A stretch of 23,924 bases of DNA from Acephala macrosclerotiorum (lineage: Eukaryota > Ascomycota > Leotiomycetes > Helotiales > Mollisiaceae), in assembly GCA_014904845.1 (NCBI GenBank), contig MU119722.1:1-23924 (forward strand), read 5' to 3'. Of this stretch, positions 1 to 9,010 are shown in pieces. Below the pieces are notes generated by a model. The model did no database searches and had not been told where the DNA came from. It was given only the letters and a program-made list of their open reading frames with translations. Within the stretch, counting starts at the first letter, position 1, and each line of letters starts with the position of its first letter. A program made the position numbers and the translations under genes.

Positions 1-1690
1 TTATATACTTTTTTTTTTTTTTTTTAATATATATACGATTTTTTTAACTCTCGTTATTATTATTATTTTTTTTATTTTTTTTTTTTGTTTTATCGTTTTT
101 TTTTATTATTAATTAGTTTAATTTATTATAATATTTTATAATTTTAATTATTTTAAATAACGAATAAATTTTAATATTTTTAATTTTTTCATTTATTAAA
201 TTCAATTTTTTGTTTTTTTGACGTTTTTTTATTTTAAAATAATAATTGTTTTTAAATTATTAGTTTTTTTTTAAGTAATAAAAAATTTAATAATCTTTTT
301 TTTAAAAATATTAAAAAATTTATTGATTTTTTATAATTTTTTTTTTAAAAAAGTTTTATTAAAACTTTTTTTTATACGATAAATATTTATATTGTTTTAA
401 AAATTAAAAAACATTTTAAAAAATTTTTTTTCGATTTATTTCGATTAAATAAATTTAAAAATTATAATATTATTATTTATAAATTAAATATTAAAATTTG
501 TAAATATATATTAAATATTTTTTTTTTGTAAAAAACTTTTTTTAAATAATTTTAAATAAAAAATAAAAAAAATATTTAAATATTAAAAATATTTTTATTA
601 ATTAATTTATTAAATTATTAAATTTCATAGAATAAATAATCGAAAAAAATTGAAATAAGTTTATATTTAAAAATTGCAATTAGTAAATTATATAAAAAAA
701 AAAAATTATAATAATAATTTTATATTAATTTATTTATTTAATGAAAATTATATTAATATATAAAAAGTAATTATTTACAATAAATAATCGTTTTATTTTA
801 AAATTAAATAATTTAATAAATCGTTCGAATATTTTTTAAAATTAAAATAATTTAATTGTATTATTATTTTATTTATTTTTCGAAAAATCAAAAAATATTT
901 CATTTTTTAATTGTATATTTTTCATTTAAATATTTTGTAAATCGTTATTAATATCGCGATAAATAAAAAGTAAAAATATAATTCGATTAATAATAAAAAC
1001 GTATATTAATAAAAAAATAAATTTTTTGTTTTTATTTTGTTTATTTTTTATTATTTTATTCGATTTATATATTTTCAATAATATAATTCTTTTTATTGTA
1101 CGTATTATATTAATAAAAAAGTTTTTTTCGTTGAAATTATAAATATTATTGATCGTAATATAATATTTTTCGATGATTTAAACGAGTTAAATATTTCGAA
1201 TTAATTAATTAAATTTTTAATAAATAAAAAAACAATAATATTTAAAATATATTATTAGTGTAAAAAACAAAATAAATATAAATATATACTTTATAAATAC
1301 ACGCAGATTATTCAAATTATGTAAATACGCATTTTTTAATTTGAATTTATATTTTTTACAAAATTCAATCAATTAATTCTTTTCTATTTTTTTTTTTTTG
1401 ATTTTCTCCGCTAAATTCTTGATAATTTGATTGATAAAAAGCATTTTTTGATTGATTAGTTTATTAATTCGAGTAATAAGTAACTCTTCTTCGATATTAG
1501 TAAGACATTGATAATAGAAAACGTTGATTTTTTAGCGAGTTTTAATAAAACTATTCAAGCGCTACTAAACAATTATAAAATGCATTCTTTTTACATGTAC
1601 TATAGCAATAAATAAAGTATAATCTCTTCTTCGAAACGCATTTACTGCGATTGTAATAAGTGCTGATTTGTTTGTTTTAGCTATTGTTTA
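1..1690 (-). mobile_element. RIP-degraded pogo/Fot1-like DNA transposon (left end outside window)
   Basis: The block is overwhelmingly A and T, with most surviving C and G in CG dinucleotides, as expected after heavy C-to-T change on both strands. Read on the minus strand, an ordered series of pogo/Fot1 transposase motifs can still be traced from about 1660 down to about 450, so this is a single decayed element rather than random AT-rich DNA. The right end lies near 1690, where base composition returns to normal. I could not identify a terminal inverted repeat or TA duplication there, and the left end is off the window. The lineage assignment rests on recalled family motifs, not on a search. 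Confidence 0.75.
440..1665 (-). pseudogene. RIP-mutated pogo/Fot1-type transposase remnant
   Basis: Minus-strand reading, N to C. At 1617-1646 the string VNAFRRRDYT resembles the psq-type helix-turn-helix start. Near 1440-1525, LTNIEEELLITRINKL resembles the start of the CENP-B/Tc5 DNA-binding domain. At 1300-1385, the KN-stop-LIEFCKKYKFKLKNAYL region has TAA where the family has Trp. At 1117-1149, NIYNFNEKNFF matches the family NxDE block with Asp changed to Asn (AAC at 1130-1132). Near 735-790, KRLFIVNNYF matches the family block K-R-L-L-I-V-D-G with Asp-Gly now Asn-Asn (770-775). At 600-700 there is LQFLNINLFQ, matching the family LQPLD(V/I)xLF block. Stops and Gly/Asp losses fit G-to-A and C-to-T. 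It cannot encode an active enzyme. Confidence 0.72.
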
Positions 1691-3384
1691 ATGATTATGG
1701 TGGGGTATTTTGATGGTTTTTTTGGTGTGTGCTTTTGGCAGGGATGTGCTTTGGCACGGGAATTCGGTTAACCTCGAAGGTTTTCTTCCAAGTATCGACC
1801 TGGCCCTGGTCGTTTGAGCGACCAGATGCACTGGCACTTTCCATGGAATTCTCCGTAGACATTGCCGTGACCTTCGATACGGTTTTGGTGTGGTATCATC
1901 ATGATTTGTGTTTTTCGAAGGCACTTCACGGACTTGCTTTGGTCGCGTCTAAATTAATATTTTGTGCCTCAATCTCCAGGCTGCTTCAAGCCACGGCATT
2001 TCATCCCAAGTGTTGTCCACAACCATTACACGATTTGCGACTGTTCACAACTCCAACCCAATGACCACGAACCCCAGCGACAAATCGACAAAGCGTGACG
2101 ACTAACAACCCCTCTTTTCAGCTATGCGATCGCCCTCCACGTGCCACGAGCCCGAGAGACAATTGGCATATTGAATACGTTACCCATTTTGAGTAGTGCA
2201 AAGCAGTTCTACTCTGCTACACGCAGACAGGGCTATTGGATAGCACATGGGCTGTACTGCTCCCCAAGATAGAGGACTCTGGGAACACGATTTTGAAAGG
2301 GTTGGACGTCCTGAAGGGACCACGGCATATCTGTATGAAACGAACTGGTTACAACTTCCCAAGCACAGGTCGAACTCCTCATATATACCGACTCCGACCT
2401 GCGAGTCATAATATACCTCACCTATCCAAAAGGCAGATGTCGAGATTGGGTTTCGAAAGGATGCTTCTTGAAAGTTGAAAGACCCCGTTATGTTGTGCTT
2501 CAGTCTGTGGCAGCCACATTAACATTGGCAACTAATTTATCCTACCTCTATTTGAGTCGTTGCGTTGCTTCTGATACCCAATTCTAGCAGTGGGTCCCAC
2601 CTGTACTTCTTTAGGTTTGCAAGAATCCAAACTCCAAGCCTCTCCTGCTACAGCATGATTGAGCGAATCGCCCAACCAGCTCATTATATTGTTTTCGTTC
2701 TCTTTTCAGGGCTAGTGTTCCTTCGCGACTTTAATGTGGTAGCAATTCTGCTCATCTTCTAGCAAACAGAGCTATCTCTGCTATAGGTGAGTTGGTACAC
2801 AGATCCTCAACTGCAATTAAATTGATTGACTATACTGGAGAAGTGAGGTGTGATAGGCGATAAAGACATTAGAGCGTTGGTGGAGATGGAGGAAGAAGAA
2901 CAACACAATGTGATCTTAACTAGACAAGAGGCGGCGCATGTGGAATCTTTTACAGGAATTCCGAGTTACAGGGCTTCTCAAACCAATGAATCCATCTCGA
3001 GCAGTCTCTTCATTGTTCATGCGAGCAGCTTTAGCGTCCTCTCTATCTCCATTCGGGACCTTTCGCTGTCCCCTTTTTTTCTTCGCATTCGCTTCAGCTT
3101 TCTACAGTTGACTCAACGGATGCTCGAACGCTTCGAGATAATTAGACACTAGATCAGAAACACTGCTACCTGGAATTGGAACATATCAAGGCATCTCTGT
3201 GCCATCACAGGCTGCGTACGCGAGGGATGTATCGTGCACACGGTGCGCAATTAAAAGGAGAAAATGAACACTAACCTACCAACCTTAGTCGCATGACTGC
3301 AACTTCTACACGTCAATAGCTGAACAGACATCAACGGCAATTACGTATTTGCCTCCAAGAACATCCGAATGTTGCAATCTGCTA
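1691..3384. other. Intergenic DNA without a recognisable gene
   Basis: Base composition is normal again after the AT-rich block. Only short ORFs exist on either strand and none shows a family motif. The best minus-strand candidate is a 55-codon ATG ORF at 1695-1862 with plausible amino-acid composition. It abuts the transposon edge and may be the start of an interrupted gene, but this cannot be shown. Short open stretches around 2230-2480 look protein-like in more than one frame, with stops between them, which fits decayed sequence. No RNA gene or repeat was seen. Confidence 0.5.
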
Positions 3385-4847
3385 GGACCACCAGGGGGTG
3401 CAACATTTCGTGACACACCAAAATTAAGCGAAAAATCTCATAAATACACTATATACTCTTTAAACTACTACAAATCCTCTTAAGAGGCTTTCCACCAAAC
3501 TTTGCGATTTGTTTACACTTCTTTGGTATCTCAACTATCTTGGCCCGTACTTCTTTCATTGTGATCTTGCTCTATTCGTTTTGTAGAACCTTTTTAAGTT
3601 GGTCTAGCGTATTTTACTGTTTCTTGCGCATCCGCTCTTTTAAGATACACCAATACTTTTCAATCGGGTTCAAATCTGGGGATTGTGGAGGATGGATATG
3701 AAGGCGTATTCCAGTTTCGTCTCGGACAGTTTGGGCGAGTAATGTAGTTTTCTTAGTAGGAGGTTTGTGCTTGTGGTTTTAATCGTTGTCTTCTTGCAAA
3801 ATCCAAGGTAAATCGTGGCGCTCAGAGGCGGAATTGATAGCTGCTATGTAAACAGGCAATAAGCGCTCCACGTAGTACTTTTGGGTCATAAAATTGCTTT
3901 TGATTTTGACCTCTACGGGGTGCGGTATGTCGGCATCTCACTGTTTCAAACGGTCATTGAACTCCTCTTCAAACTCGGATTTCCTCTTCCTAGGCTTCCT
4001 AAGTCTCTTGGACCGCTTCGTATAATCTTTCTCGTCGTGATAAAACTTTAGTTTCTCGCACTTAGCGTACCAATTAATTTATCTCGCAATGTGCAATTGA
4101 TTGCCTTGCTTTTTTGGCTTTTCTTGAATATTATCCGAATCTGTACGCGTCCCTTCTTCTCTCAAGATTCTTTTAATCTTCATCAATAATAAATCAATAT
4201 ATACTTCGTTTATAAAAAAATATAAATACTAATAATTTTCTACAGACTTCTTTTTATATTCGTTGCCAAAAGTTTTTCTTTTGATCTTATTTGCAAACGA
4301 GATTTTTTTTTTGACGTATACTATTTTGTAGCACTAAAAATTTTTCATATACTTCTTAAATTATATCTATAAAACTTTTTTTTTAATAAAAATATTATAT
4401 TTTTCAATTTAATATTCAAATAATTAATCGCGTAATAAATTTCGTTTACTAACTAAAAATTAATACATTACTTTCGTAACTCGAAACTTTCGTTTAAATA
4501 TCTTTAATCTCTTACGATTTCAATAATACGCGTTTAATTTAATATTATATCATTCTCATAACTATTTATAGTTTATTTCGCAAAATATTTCAATTTACTC
4601 ACAAATACGAATAAAGAATTTTATATAATTATTACAATCGAAATTTTTAAAAAAATTTAATTTTTTTAAAATAATATATTTTTTAATTTTAATTTCGTGA
4701 TCGAAAATATTCAAACGAAATTGTAAACGTAATTATAATACTATAATTAATAATTTAAAAAATTGTTTACGTATATTAATAAAGTTATTAATAATGCGCA
4801 CGAGCCATTTTTAGTGTGTCACGAAATGCTACAGCCTTTAGTAGATC
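3385..4847 (-). mobile_element. Tc1/mariner-type element, copy 1 (partly RIP-mutated)
   Basis: Both ends carry one inverted repeat of about 35 bases. The left end holds CCAGGGGGTGCAACATTTCG followed by TGACACAC, and the right end, read in reverse, holds AAAGGCTGTAGCATTTCG followed by TGACACAC. A TA flanks each end (3383-3384 and 4848-4849), the target duplication of Tc1/mariner elements. The element is 1463 bases long. The left part (3385 to about 4150) has near-normal base composition, while the right part becomes increasingly AT-rich. The same element occurs again in the same orientation at 9011-10473. Confidence 0.88.
3420..4780 (-). pseudogene. Tc1/mariner DDE transposase, copy 1, inactivated
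   Basis: On the minus strand a transposase is readable from about 4140 to 3420. It includes DEKDYTKRSKR, a YYVERLLPVYI stretch, WILQEDND at about 3782-3805 and PPQSPDLNPIEKYW at 3650-3691. The last two are the second Asp and the Glu blocks of the Tc1/mariner DDE_3 catalytic core. In-frame stops interrupt it, for example TAA at 3779-3781 directly after EDND, TAA soon after KERMRKKQ, and one before the DADIPHP region. All are one C-to-T or G-to-A step from a sense codon. The N-terminal half (about 4150-4780) is too mutated to read. Confidence 0.82.
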
Positions 4848-5405
4848 TACAAGTTCTCGTCGTTGAGGAATGGAGACCGAGCCGAGCCGGCCTTCTTTTC
4901 GTCGTACATCGACGTCTCATTCCATGCATGATCGGACCTCAAGAGTACTTCCGGATCCCGTCTGACAGTTTCCCTGCACAGAACAGCAGGCTAGAGTGTC
5001 TCCTGCAAGTCCTTCTACGACCCCTGCCTCTCATAAAGCTGTCCAAACACACGGTCCCAGTGCAGACGGGGGACTCCTAAGCAAGCAGGGAACAACTCGA
5101 GTCGCTCTTCGTCGTATTGGGCTGATACTACAATGGGTTGGATATGAGTTTCAGTGTGGGGGATTGAAAAGTCTAACAGCCTCTACAAGAACTGACGTTG
5201 GGTACAGTCAGATTCTGCATTTTGCCGACCCTAACGCTTGTACCCCGCATCGTCCCGGGCCAGTAGTTATTCGCTCGACCCCACTCCGTGTAAGCCGAAC
5301 TAAATACCTATATGAGCTTTGCTTTCGTTGAAGTTTAAGTACCATTACTTTCCTCACTTGTCCTTTTATCATTGTCAATTTCCTCGAACAGCTTCACTTC
5401 CCACA
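4848..5405. promoter_or_regulatory. Upstream region of the epoxide hydrolase-like gene
   Basis: This stretch lies between transposon copy 1 and the hydrolase start codon and has normal base composition. A TATA-like stretch, TAAATACCTATATGAG, lies at 5301-5316, about 90 bases before the ATG. It is followed by a CT-rich tract (about 5350-5400), a common fungal leader pattern. Open frames here are short and carry no family motif. Promoter function is inferred from position only. Confidence 0.35.
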
Positions 5406-6494
5406 ATGGCGTCTGCCTACGCAAGATCGGTCGTCAAATACCAGGCCAATGGCGAGAAGGAAATATCCTACCTCAAGGCTGGGCCAGCTGAGGGCCAACT
5501 CCTGATCTTTTTGCATGGATGGCCCGGAATCGCGTACACGTGGAAGCATCAAATCGACGCCTTCGCAGCACTCGGCTTTCTAGTCGTCGCTCCCGACATG
5601 CCAGGCTACGGTGAATCAACATCCACCAAAGTCCAGGAAGATTATTCCCATGAAACGATTATCACGGGCTTGCTCGCTCTGTTGGAACATACTACCAGAA
5701 CCGAAGCTGTCTGGCTCGGCCATGACTGGGGTGCGGGTGTTCTTAGCAGTCTGATGGCGACTCATCCAGAAGTCATCAAGGCGTCGTGTCTGATGGCCGT
5801 GCCGTATCGAACGATCGAGCTTGGGCTTCCAAATATACTCAGACTCATCAATAGGGAAATCTATCCCGAAGACAAGTTTCCCTATGGTCAATGGAGCTAT
5901 ATGGTCTTCTATGAACAATCATTCGACAAAGCGACCGAATGGTTCGATTCCGATCCCGAAGCTTTACTCAAAGTTGCAATGGCGGCTGGAACGCCAGCTC
6001 CTCTCAACTACGGTAAACCCGCCTTCACTGCGACCGTTGCCCAAGACGGCGGATGGTTCGGAGGCATTCCAAAGCCTCTTCCCGAGTGGCGCGACATACC
6101 AGCAGAGAGCTCGATCATGGGGAAAGATATCTTAGAAGAGCTCATCAAAGCCATGAAGAAGACAGGTTTCTACAGCGCGGACTCGTACTACATGAATCAT
6201 GAACGGAATCATGCGTTCAACCTCAAGCACCAGAAAAACGACGGCCAGTTCGAAAAGCCACTGCTGTTCATCGAGGCGAAGTGGGACAATATCTGCGACA
6301 CGGTCACTTCGAGATTGCCGGAGGGGATGAGACAAGCTGCGAGCAAGCTTACATGGGCAAGCATTGCTTCAGGTCATTTTGTAGCTCAGGAAGCACCGGA
6401 AGAGACGAACGCAGCCATTGCGAAATGGCTTGCAACGGAAGTAGAGGATTATTGGCCCTACTTTTACAAGAATGGGCACATCAAGAATTACTGA
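5406..6494 (+). CDS. Epoxide hydrolase-like alpha/beta hydrolase
   Basis: A 362-residue intronless protein of the alpha/beta hydrolase fold, soluble epoxide hydrolase-like subgroup. Such enzymes open epoxides by a covalent ester on an Asp, then hydrolyse it. Visible elements are the oxyanion-hole motif HGWPG (H37-G41), the nucleophile Asp107 in GHDWGAG, cap-domain Tyr residues in YMVFYEQ (Y165, Y169) and around Y261-Y262, a likely acid Asp294 in AKWDN, and His324 in SGHF. An Asp rather than Ser nucleophile plus cap tyrosines argues for epoxide hydrolase over esterase. Haloalkane dehalogenases share the Asp but lack the Tyr pair. There is no signal peptide, so it is probably cytosolic or peroxisomal, although the C-terminus (IKNY) is not a PTS1 signal. 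I chose the ATG at 5406 because the upstream open frame has no earlier ATG and begins within the leader. The substrate is unknown; no biosynthetic cluster surrounds it. Confidence 0.92.
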   Translation: MASAYARSVVKYQANGEKEISYLKAGPAEGQLLIFLHGWPGIAYTWKHQIDAFAALGFLVVAPDMPGYGESTSTKVQEDYSHETIITGLLALLEHTTRTEAVWLGHDWGAGVLSSLMATHPEVIKASCLMAVPYRTIELGLPNILRLINREIYPEDKFPYGQWSYMVFYEQSFDKATEWFDSDPEALLKVAMAAGTPAPLNYGKPAFTATVAQDGGWFGGIPKPLPEWRDIPAESSIMGKDILEELIKAMKKTGFYSADSYYMNHERNHAFNLKHQKNDGQFEKPLLFIEAKWDNICDTVTSRLPEGMRQAASKLTWASIASGHFVAQEAPEETNAAIAKWLATEVEDYWPYFYKNGHIKNY

Positions 6495-6923
6495 GCTGAA
6501 CTGAGTCAATGAGAGCAGTGGACGTAGCAGGTGCATGGAAATGTCAGCTTTTTATATGAAACGCAAATGGAGCCACTGAAATAAATAAAAATTCTCTAGA
6601 CACACAATACACTGGCTCATTTGTACGAAGTGTGCTTTCTCCAGTGTTTCATATTTGTTCTGAATCTCTGATGGGTTCCGGCTCCAGCTACCTAGCCGAG
6701 GGGTATTTCCAAAAATCGACAGAACTTCCACAAAACAAAATTTGAGCGTGAAGGGACAACGGCCCGATTCAGTAGTCGGTATTTAATTGATTATTCGAGA
6801 GCCACGATACCATAAACAATTATATCAGTCTAGCACTGGTTCTATCTTTGAGCCAAAATAGGCATCGTGTTTCGAATCCCGACCCTGGCGTCGATCCCCC
6901 ACGACGCGACGCGACGACCCCGA
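6495..6923. other. 3' flank of the hydrolase, no gene seen
   Basis: It contains the probable 3' untranslated region and poly(A)-like tract, then unassigned sequence. No motif-bearing ORF was found on either strand. Confidence 0.5.
6575..6592 (+). terminator. A-rich poly(A)-signal-like tract after the hydrolase
   Basis: AATAAATAAAAA-type sequence lies about 85 bases after the hydrolase stop codon. It resembles fungal polyadenylation elements, which are loosely defined, so this is a positional inference. Confidence 0.35.
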
Positions 6924-7303
6924 CTGACTCTTGAGGCGCTCGAAAATGATTTCAAAGCTTCTGAAAATGCACGTGAAGGAAACGCCAAACAGCGTCAGCA
7001 TCTCAGATGGCCAAGTCCCATAAACTTGCTCCAGCGCAGCTCTTGAACGCACTGCGAAACGGCATTGCGGAGCAAGATCTTCTCCTGAAGTACGATTATC
7101 TTTCATTGCATATGCGATGCAATGAAATTTTCTAGAAGACCATATCATCCATTGACCGTGATGTGTTGCGTCAAAATGGCGTTGACTATGCGGAAGAGAG
7201 TTTGGCCTGGCTGGCACAAGTCATAATTACCGAAAACACTTCTTTACAGATAGATACGAACGTTGCAGGAGCGTCTTTACAGATCTGCGAGGTGAAAAGG
7301 TGA
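6924..7303 (+). pseudogene. Broken fragment of a conserved fungal hypothetical protein
   Basis: Two plus-strand frames carry coding-like sequence that joins only if a frameshift near 6995-7010 is assumed. The first (from 6924) reads LTLEALENDFKASENAREGN, a charged helical stretch. The second starts at ATG 7007 and reads MAKSHKLAPAQLLNALRNGI and on through LLLKYDYLSLHMRC. It then meets TAG at 7133-7135 and continues open, SIDRDVLRQNGVDYAEESLA, until TGA at 7301-7303. From memory this resembles an unnamed C-terminal domain frequent in Pezizomycotina hypothetical proteins (a pattern of L-x-P-x-x-L-L, then a DY, H, R-C block). I cannot name a function. One frameshift and one stop suggest a decayed gene. 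A small ORF with chance similarity is the alternative. Confidence 0.42.
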
Positions 7304-7917
7304 TTCCGAGAAACAAAGACATGACGCAGGGTGTGGTAGAAGTCAGGCGGACTTTCATCCTTAAGGATTAAAGCAGAGAAATTAAAACACAGTGATGATG
7401 AGGAATGATGAGAAAATCAAATTTCCACTTCATTTTCCGGATAGTAGCACGCTGAAGGACAAGATCAAAGCTGACCAACACGCAGCACTCCAACGGAGAG
7501 TACGGGGATCGGTGGTCGAGGAATTGATGACTCAATTTATGTGTGCTTAAGAGGCGCGACGAAGGCGCATCGAGTTATAAAGTATCAAAATTAGAGACTT
7601 AACAACGTTGGCGAAAGCAATTCCGAGCAGGTGGCTCCAAACTTGAATAGTTATTCCCCAAGACCCCTTTGTTTTGGTATACAAGGTGCTGAATTTCAGG
7701 GAGCAAGAGTCTAAATTTCCAGTGATCACGGCACTAAAGTTCAGAAATAGTCGCTAAAATTTAGCGATCAGAGCCTGAAGAAATCTCAATATTGACGGTG
7801 CACGCTCCACTACTTTTTAGAAAGCCGAAGTTTACCCATCACGTGCTAGTGACTTCGACAAAAATCTTCGATCTAGATTTTTTCATCCTACCTTCCCTTC
7901 AACGTCCTCCCCAGGGA
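7304..7917. other. Upstream region of the mitochondrial carrier gene
   Basis: No gene was recognised. It holds a perfect-arm inverted repeat at 7751-7767 (see separate entry). The open frame of the carrier extends upstream to 7792 but contains no ATG before 7918, so translation from further up is unlikely. Confidence 0.5.
7751..7767. promoter_or_regulatory. 17-base inverted repeat upstream of the carrier gene
   Basis: TCGCTAAA, one central A, then TTTAGCGA: two perfect 8-base arms. It lies about 150 bases before the carrier ATG, a distance suited to a dimeric transcription-factor site. No known factor is assigned. Confidence 0.3.
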
Positions 7918-8769
7918 ATGGACATCACAAGTCTGGTTGAAAATGTCGGAGCAAGCGCTGCAGGCTCAATTATCTCGAAGCTCACGTGTTATCCGCTTGA
8001 CACAATCGCCGTCCAATATCAAACGTCCACGCGCAGACCTCTCCTCTCCATCCCACTGAAAGCATACTATCGAGGCATCGGCGTCACCATCCTCACTGTC
8101 ACACCCGCCACTGCTCTTTATCTCACTACACGCGAGGCTGCTCACAATGCGTTCCTCCCACATCTCGGCGATGGCGCGCTCAATGACGCAACTTCAGGGG
8201 TTACGGCAGAGCTCGCAGGGAGCATTCTCTTCACGCCAATGGAGGTCTTGAAAGCTAGATTACAGATTTCGAGAACAGGAGAAGAGGGCAAACTTCTTTA
8301 CCAACTTCGGAAGATCGCGAGCACAGAGGGCTTTCGGGGTTTTTACAGGGGTTATGTGATGGGCATCGCGAGCTACATCCCATTCAATGTACTCTGGTGG
8401 ACTACGTATGGGAATATCAGAAGAAGTATGTCGGAGAGAAGCATGGTGGCCCAAATCGCGTGCGGAGCCGGGGTTGCTGCTATGTGTTCTGCGGCGTTCA
8501 TCCACCCTTTAGAGCTGGTGAAGACGAGGTATCAGGTGGCGACGAGTGACACTGTTGCTGCTGCGGGCGGACTGACGAGCTCCAGAAGCTCGGATAAGGA
8601 TGGTCTTCGTCAGGTTATGAGAAATGTGATGAGGGAGAATGGGCCAAAGGGATTCTATGCTGGGTTCTTGCCGACCTTGATGCGAAGTGTACCAAGCTCG
8701 ATTATCATGATGATCGTTTTTGAGAGCTTGAAGGCGAAGAGAATGGAGAGCATTGAATCTGCCTTATGA
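7918..8769 (+). CDS. Mitochondrial carrier family (SLC25) inner-membrane transporter
   Basis: A 283-residue, intronless three-repeat carrier, about the usual 300 residues, expected to sit in the mitochondrial inner membrane with six helices. The family signature PxD/ExxK/R ends each odd helix. Repeat 2 has PMEVLK (P107, E109, K112) and repeat 3 has PLELVK (P197, E199, K202). Repeat 1 has PLDTIA (P26, D28), with Ala31 where a basic residue is expected. Matrix-loop motifs GFRGFYRG (138-145) and GPKGFYAG (242-249) follow repeats 2 and 3, and YYRG (50-53) follows repeat 1. LWWTTYG (159-165) on helix 4 is reminiscent of SLC25A44-like carriers, but substrate assignment is not safe. The next family candidate would be a SAM carrier-like protein. 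I chose ATG 7918 because it is the only in-frame ATG upstream of the first helix. Confidence 0.93.
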   Translation: MDITSLVENVGASAAGSIISKLTCYPLDTIAVQYQTSTRRPLLSIPLKAYYRGIGVTILTVTPATALYLTTREAAHNAFLPHLGDGALNDATSGVTAELAGSILFTPMEVLKARLQISRTGEEGKLLYQLRKIASTEGFRGFYRGYVMGIASYIPFNVLWWTTYGNIRRSMSERSMVAQIACGAGVAAMCSAAFIHPLELVKTRYQVATSDTVAAAGGLTSSRSSDKDGLRQVMRNVMRENGPKGFYAGFLPTLMRSVPSSIIMMIVFESLKAKRMESIESAL

Positions 8770-9010
8770 GATTGGTTTGGAGGGTGACATTAGGGTATAG
8801 CAGCTAGAAAGAAGCAGTTCCATGTTTTTTGATTCCATGTCTCTTCAAAGCTTGACTTTCTTAGACTGGTTAACACTTATTGAATGACGAGTGCTCTCTG
8901 ACAAAGCTCTTTGGACAATTGCAAAGGCGGTAAGTCGTCTTTTAGTCAAGATATCTGATTTCCCATGGTACAACTCTGAGCTAGGATACAGGTGTCGTCG
9001 AGCGTTTCGA

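Noticed and set aside
1..1690. AT-rich block as a centromere or mitochondrial insertion
   Set aside because: The ordered transposase motifs on the minus strand explain it as a RIP-mutated transposon; no mitochondrial gene motif was seen.
2236..2478. 80-codon plus-strand ORF and overlapping minus-strand ORFs
   Set aside because: No ATG-supported frame has a family motif; several frames look equally protein-like, so no coding strand can be defended.
5616..5918. Minus-strand ORF inside the hydrolase gene
   Set aside because: It is the antisense shadow of a strongly supported catalytic-domain coding sequence.
6862..6886. T-loop-like TTTCGAATCCC suggesting a tRNA
   Set aside because: The bases on either side do not form a T-stem and no acceptor, D or anticodon arms can be drawn around it.
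6825..7217. 130-codon minus-strand ORF
   Set aside because: It overlaps the plus-strand relic with DY and HxRC blocks, has no recognisable motif, and the plus strand explains the composition better.
5406..8769. Hydrolase and carrier as part of a secondary-metabolite cluster
   Set aside because: No synthase, P450 or cluster regulator lies in the window, and the two genes are separated by a broken relic.
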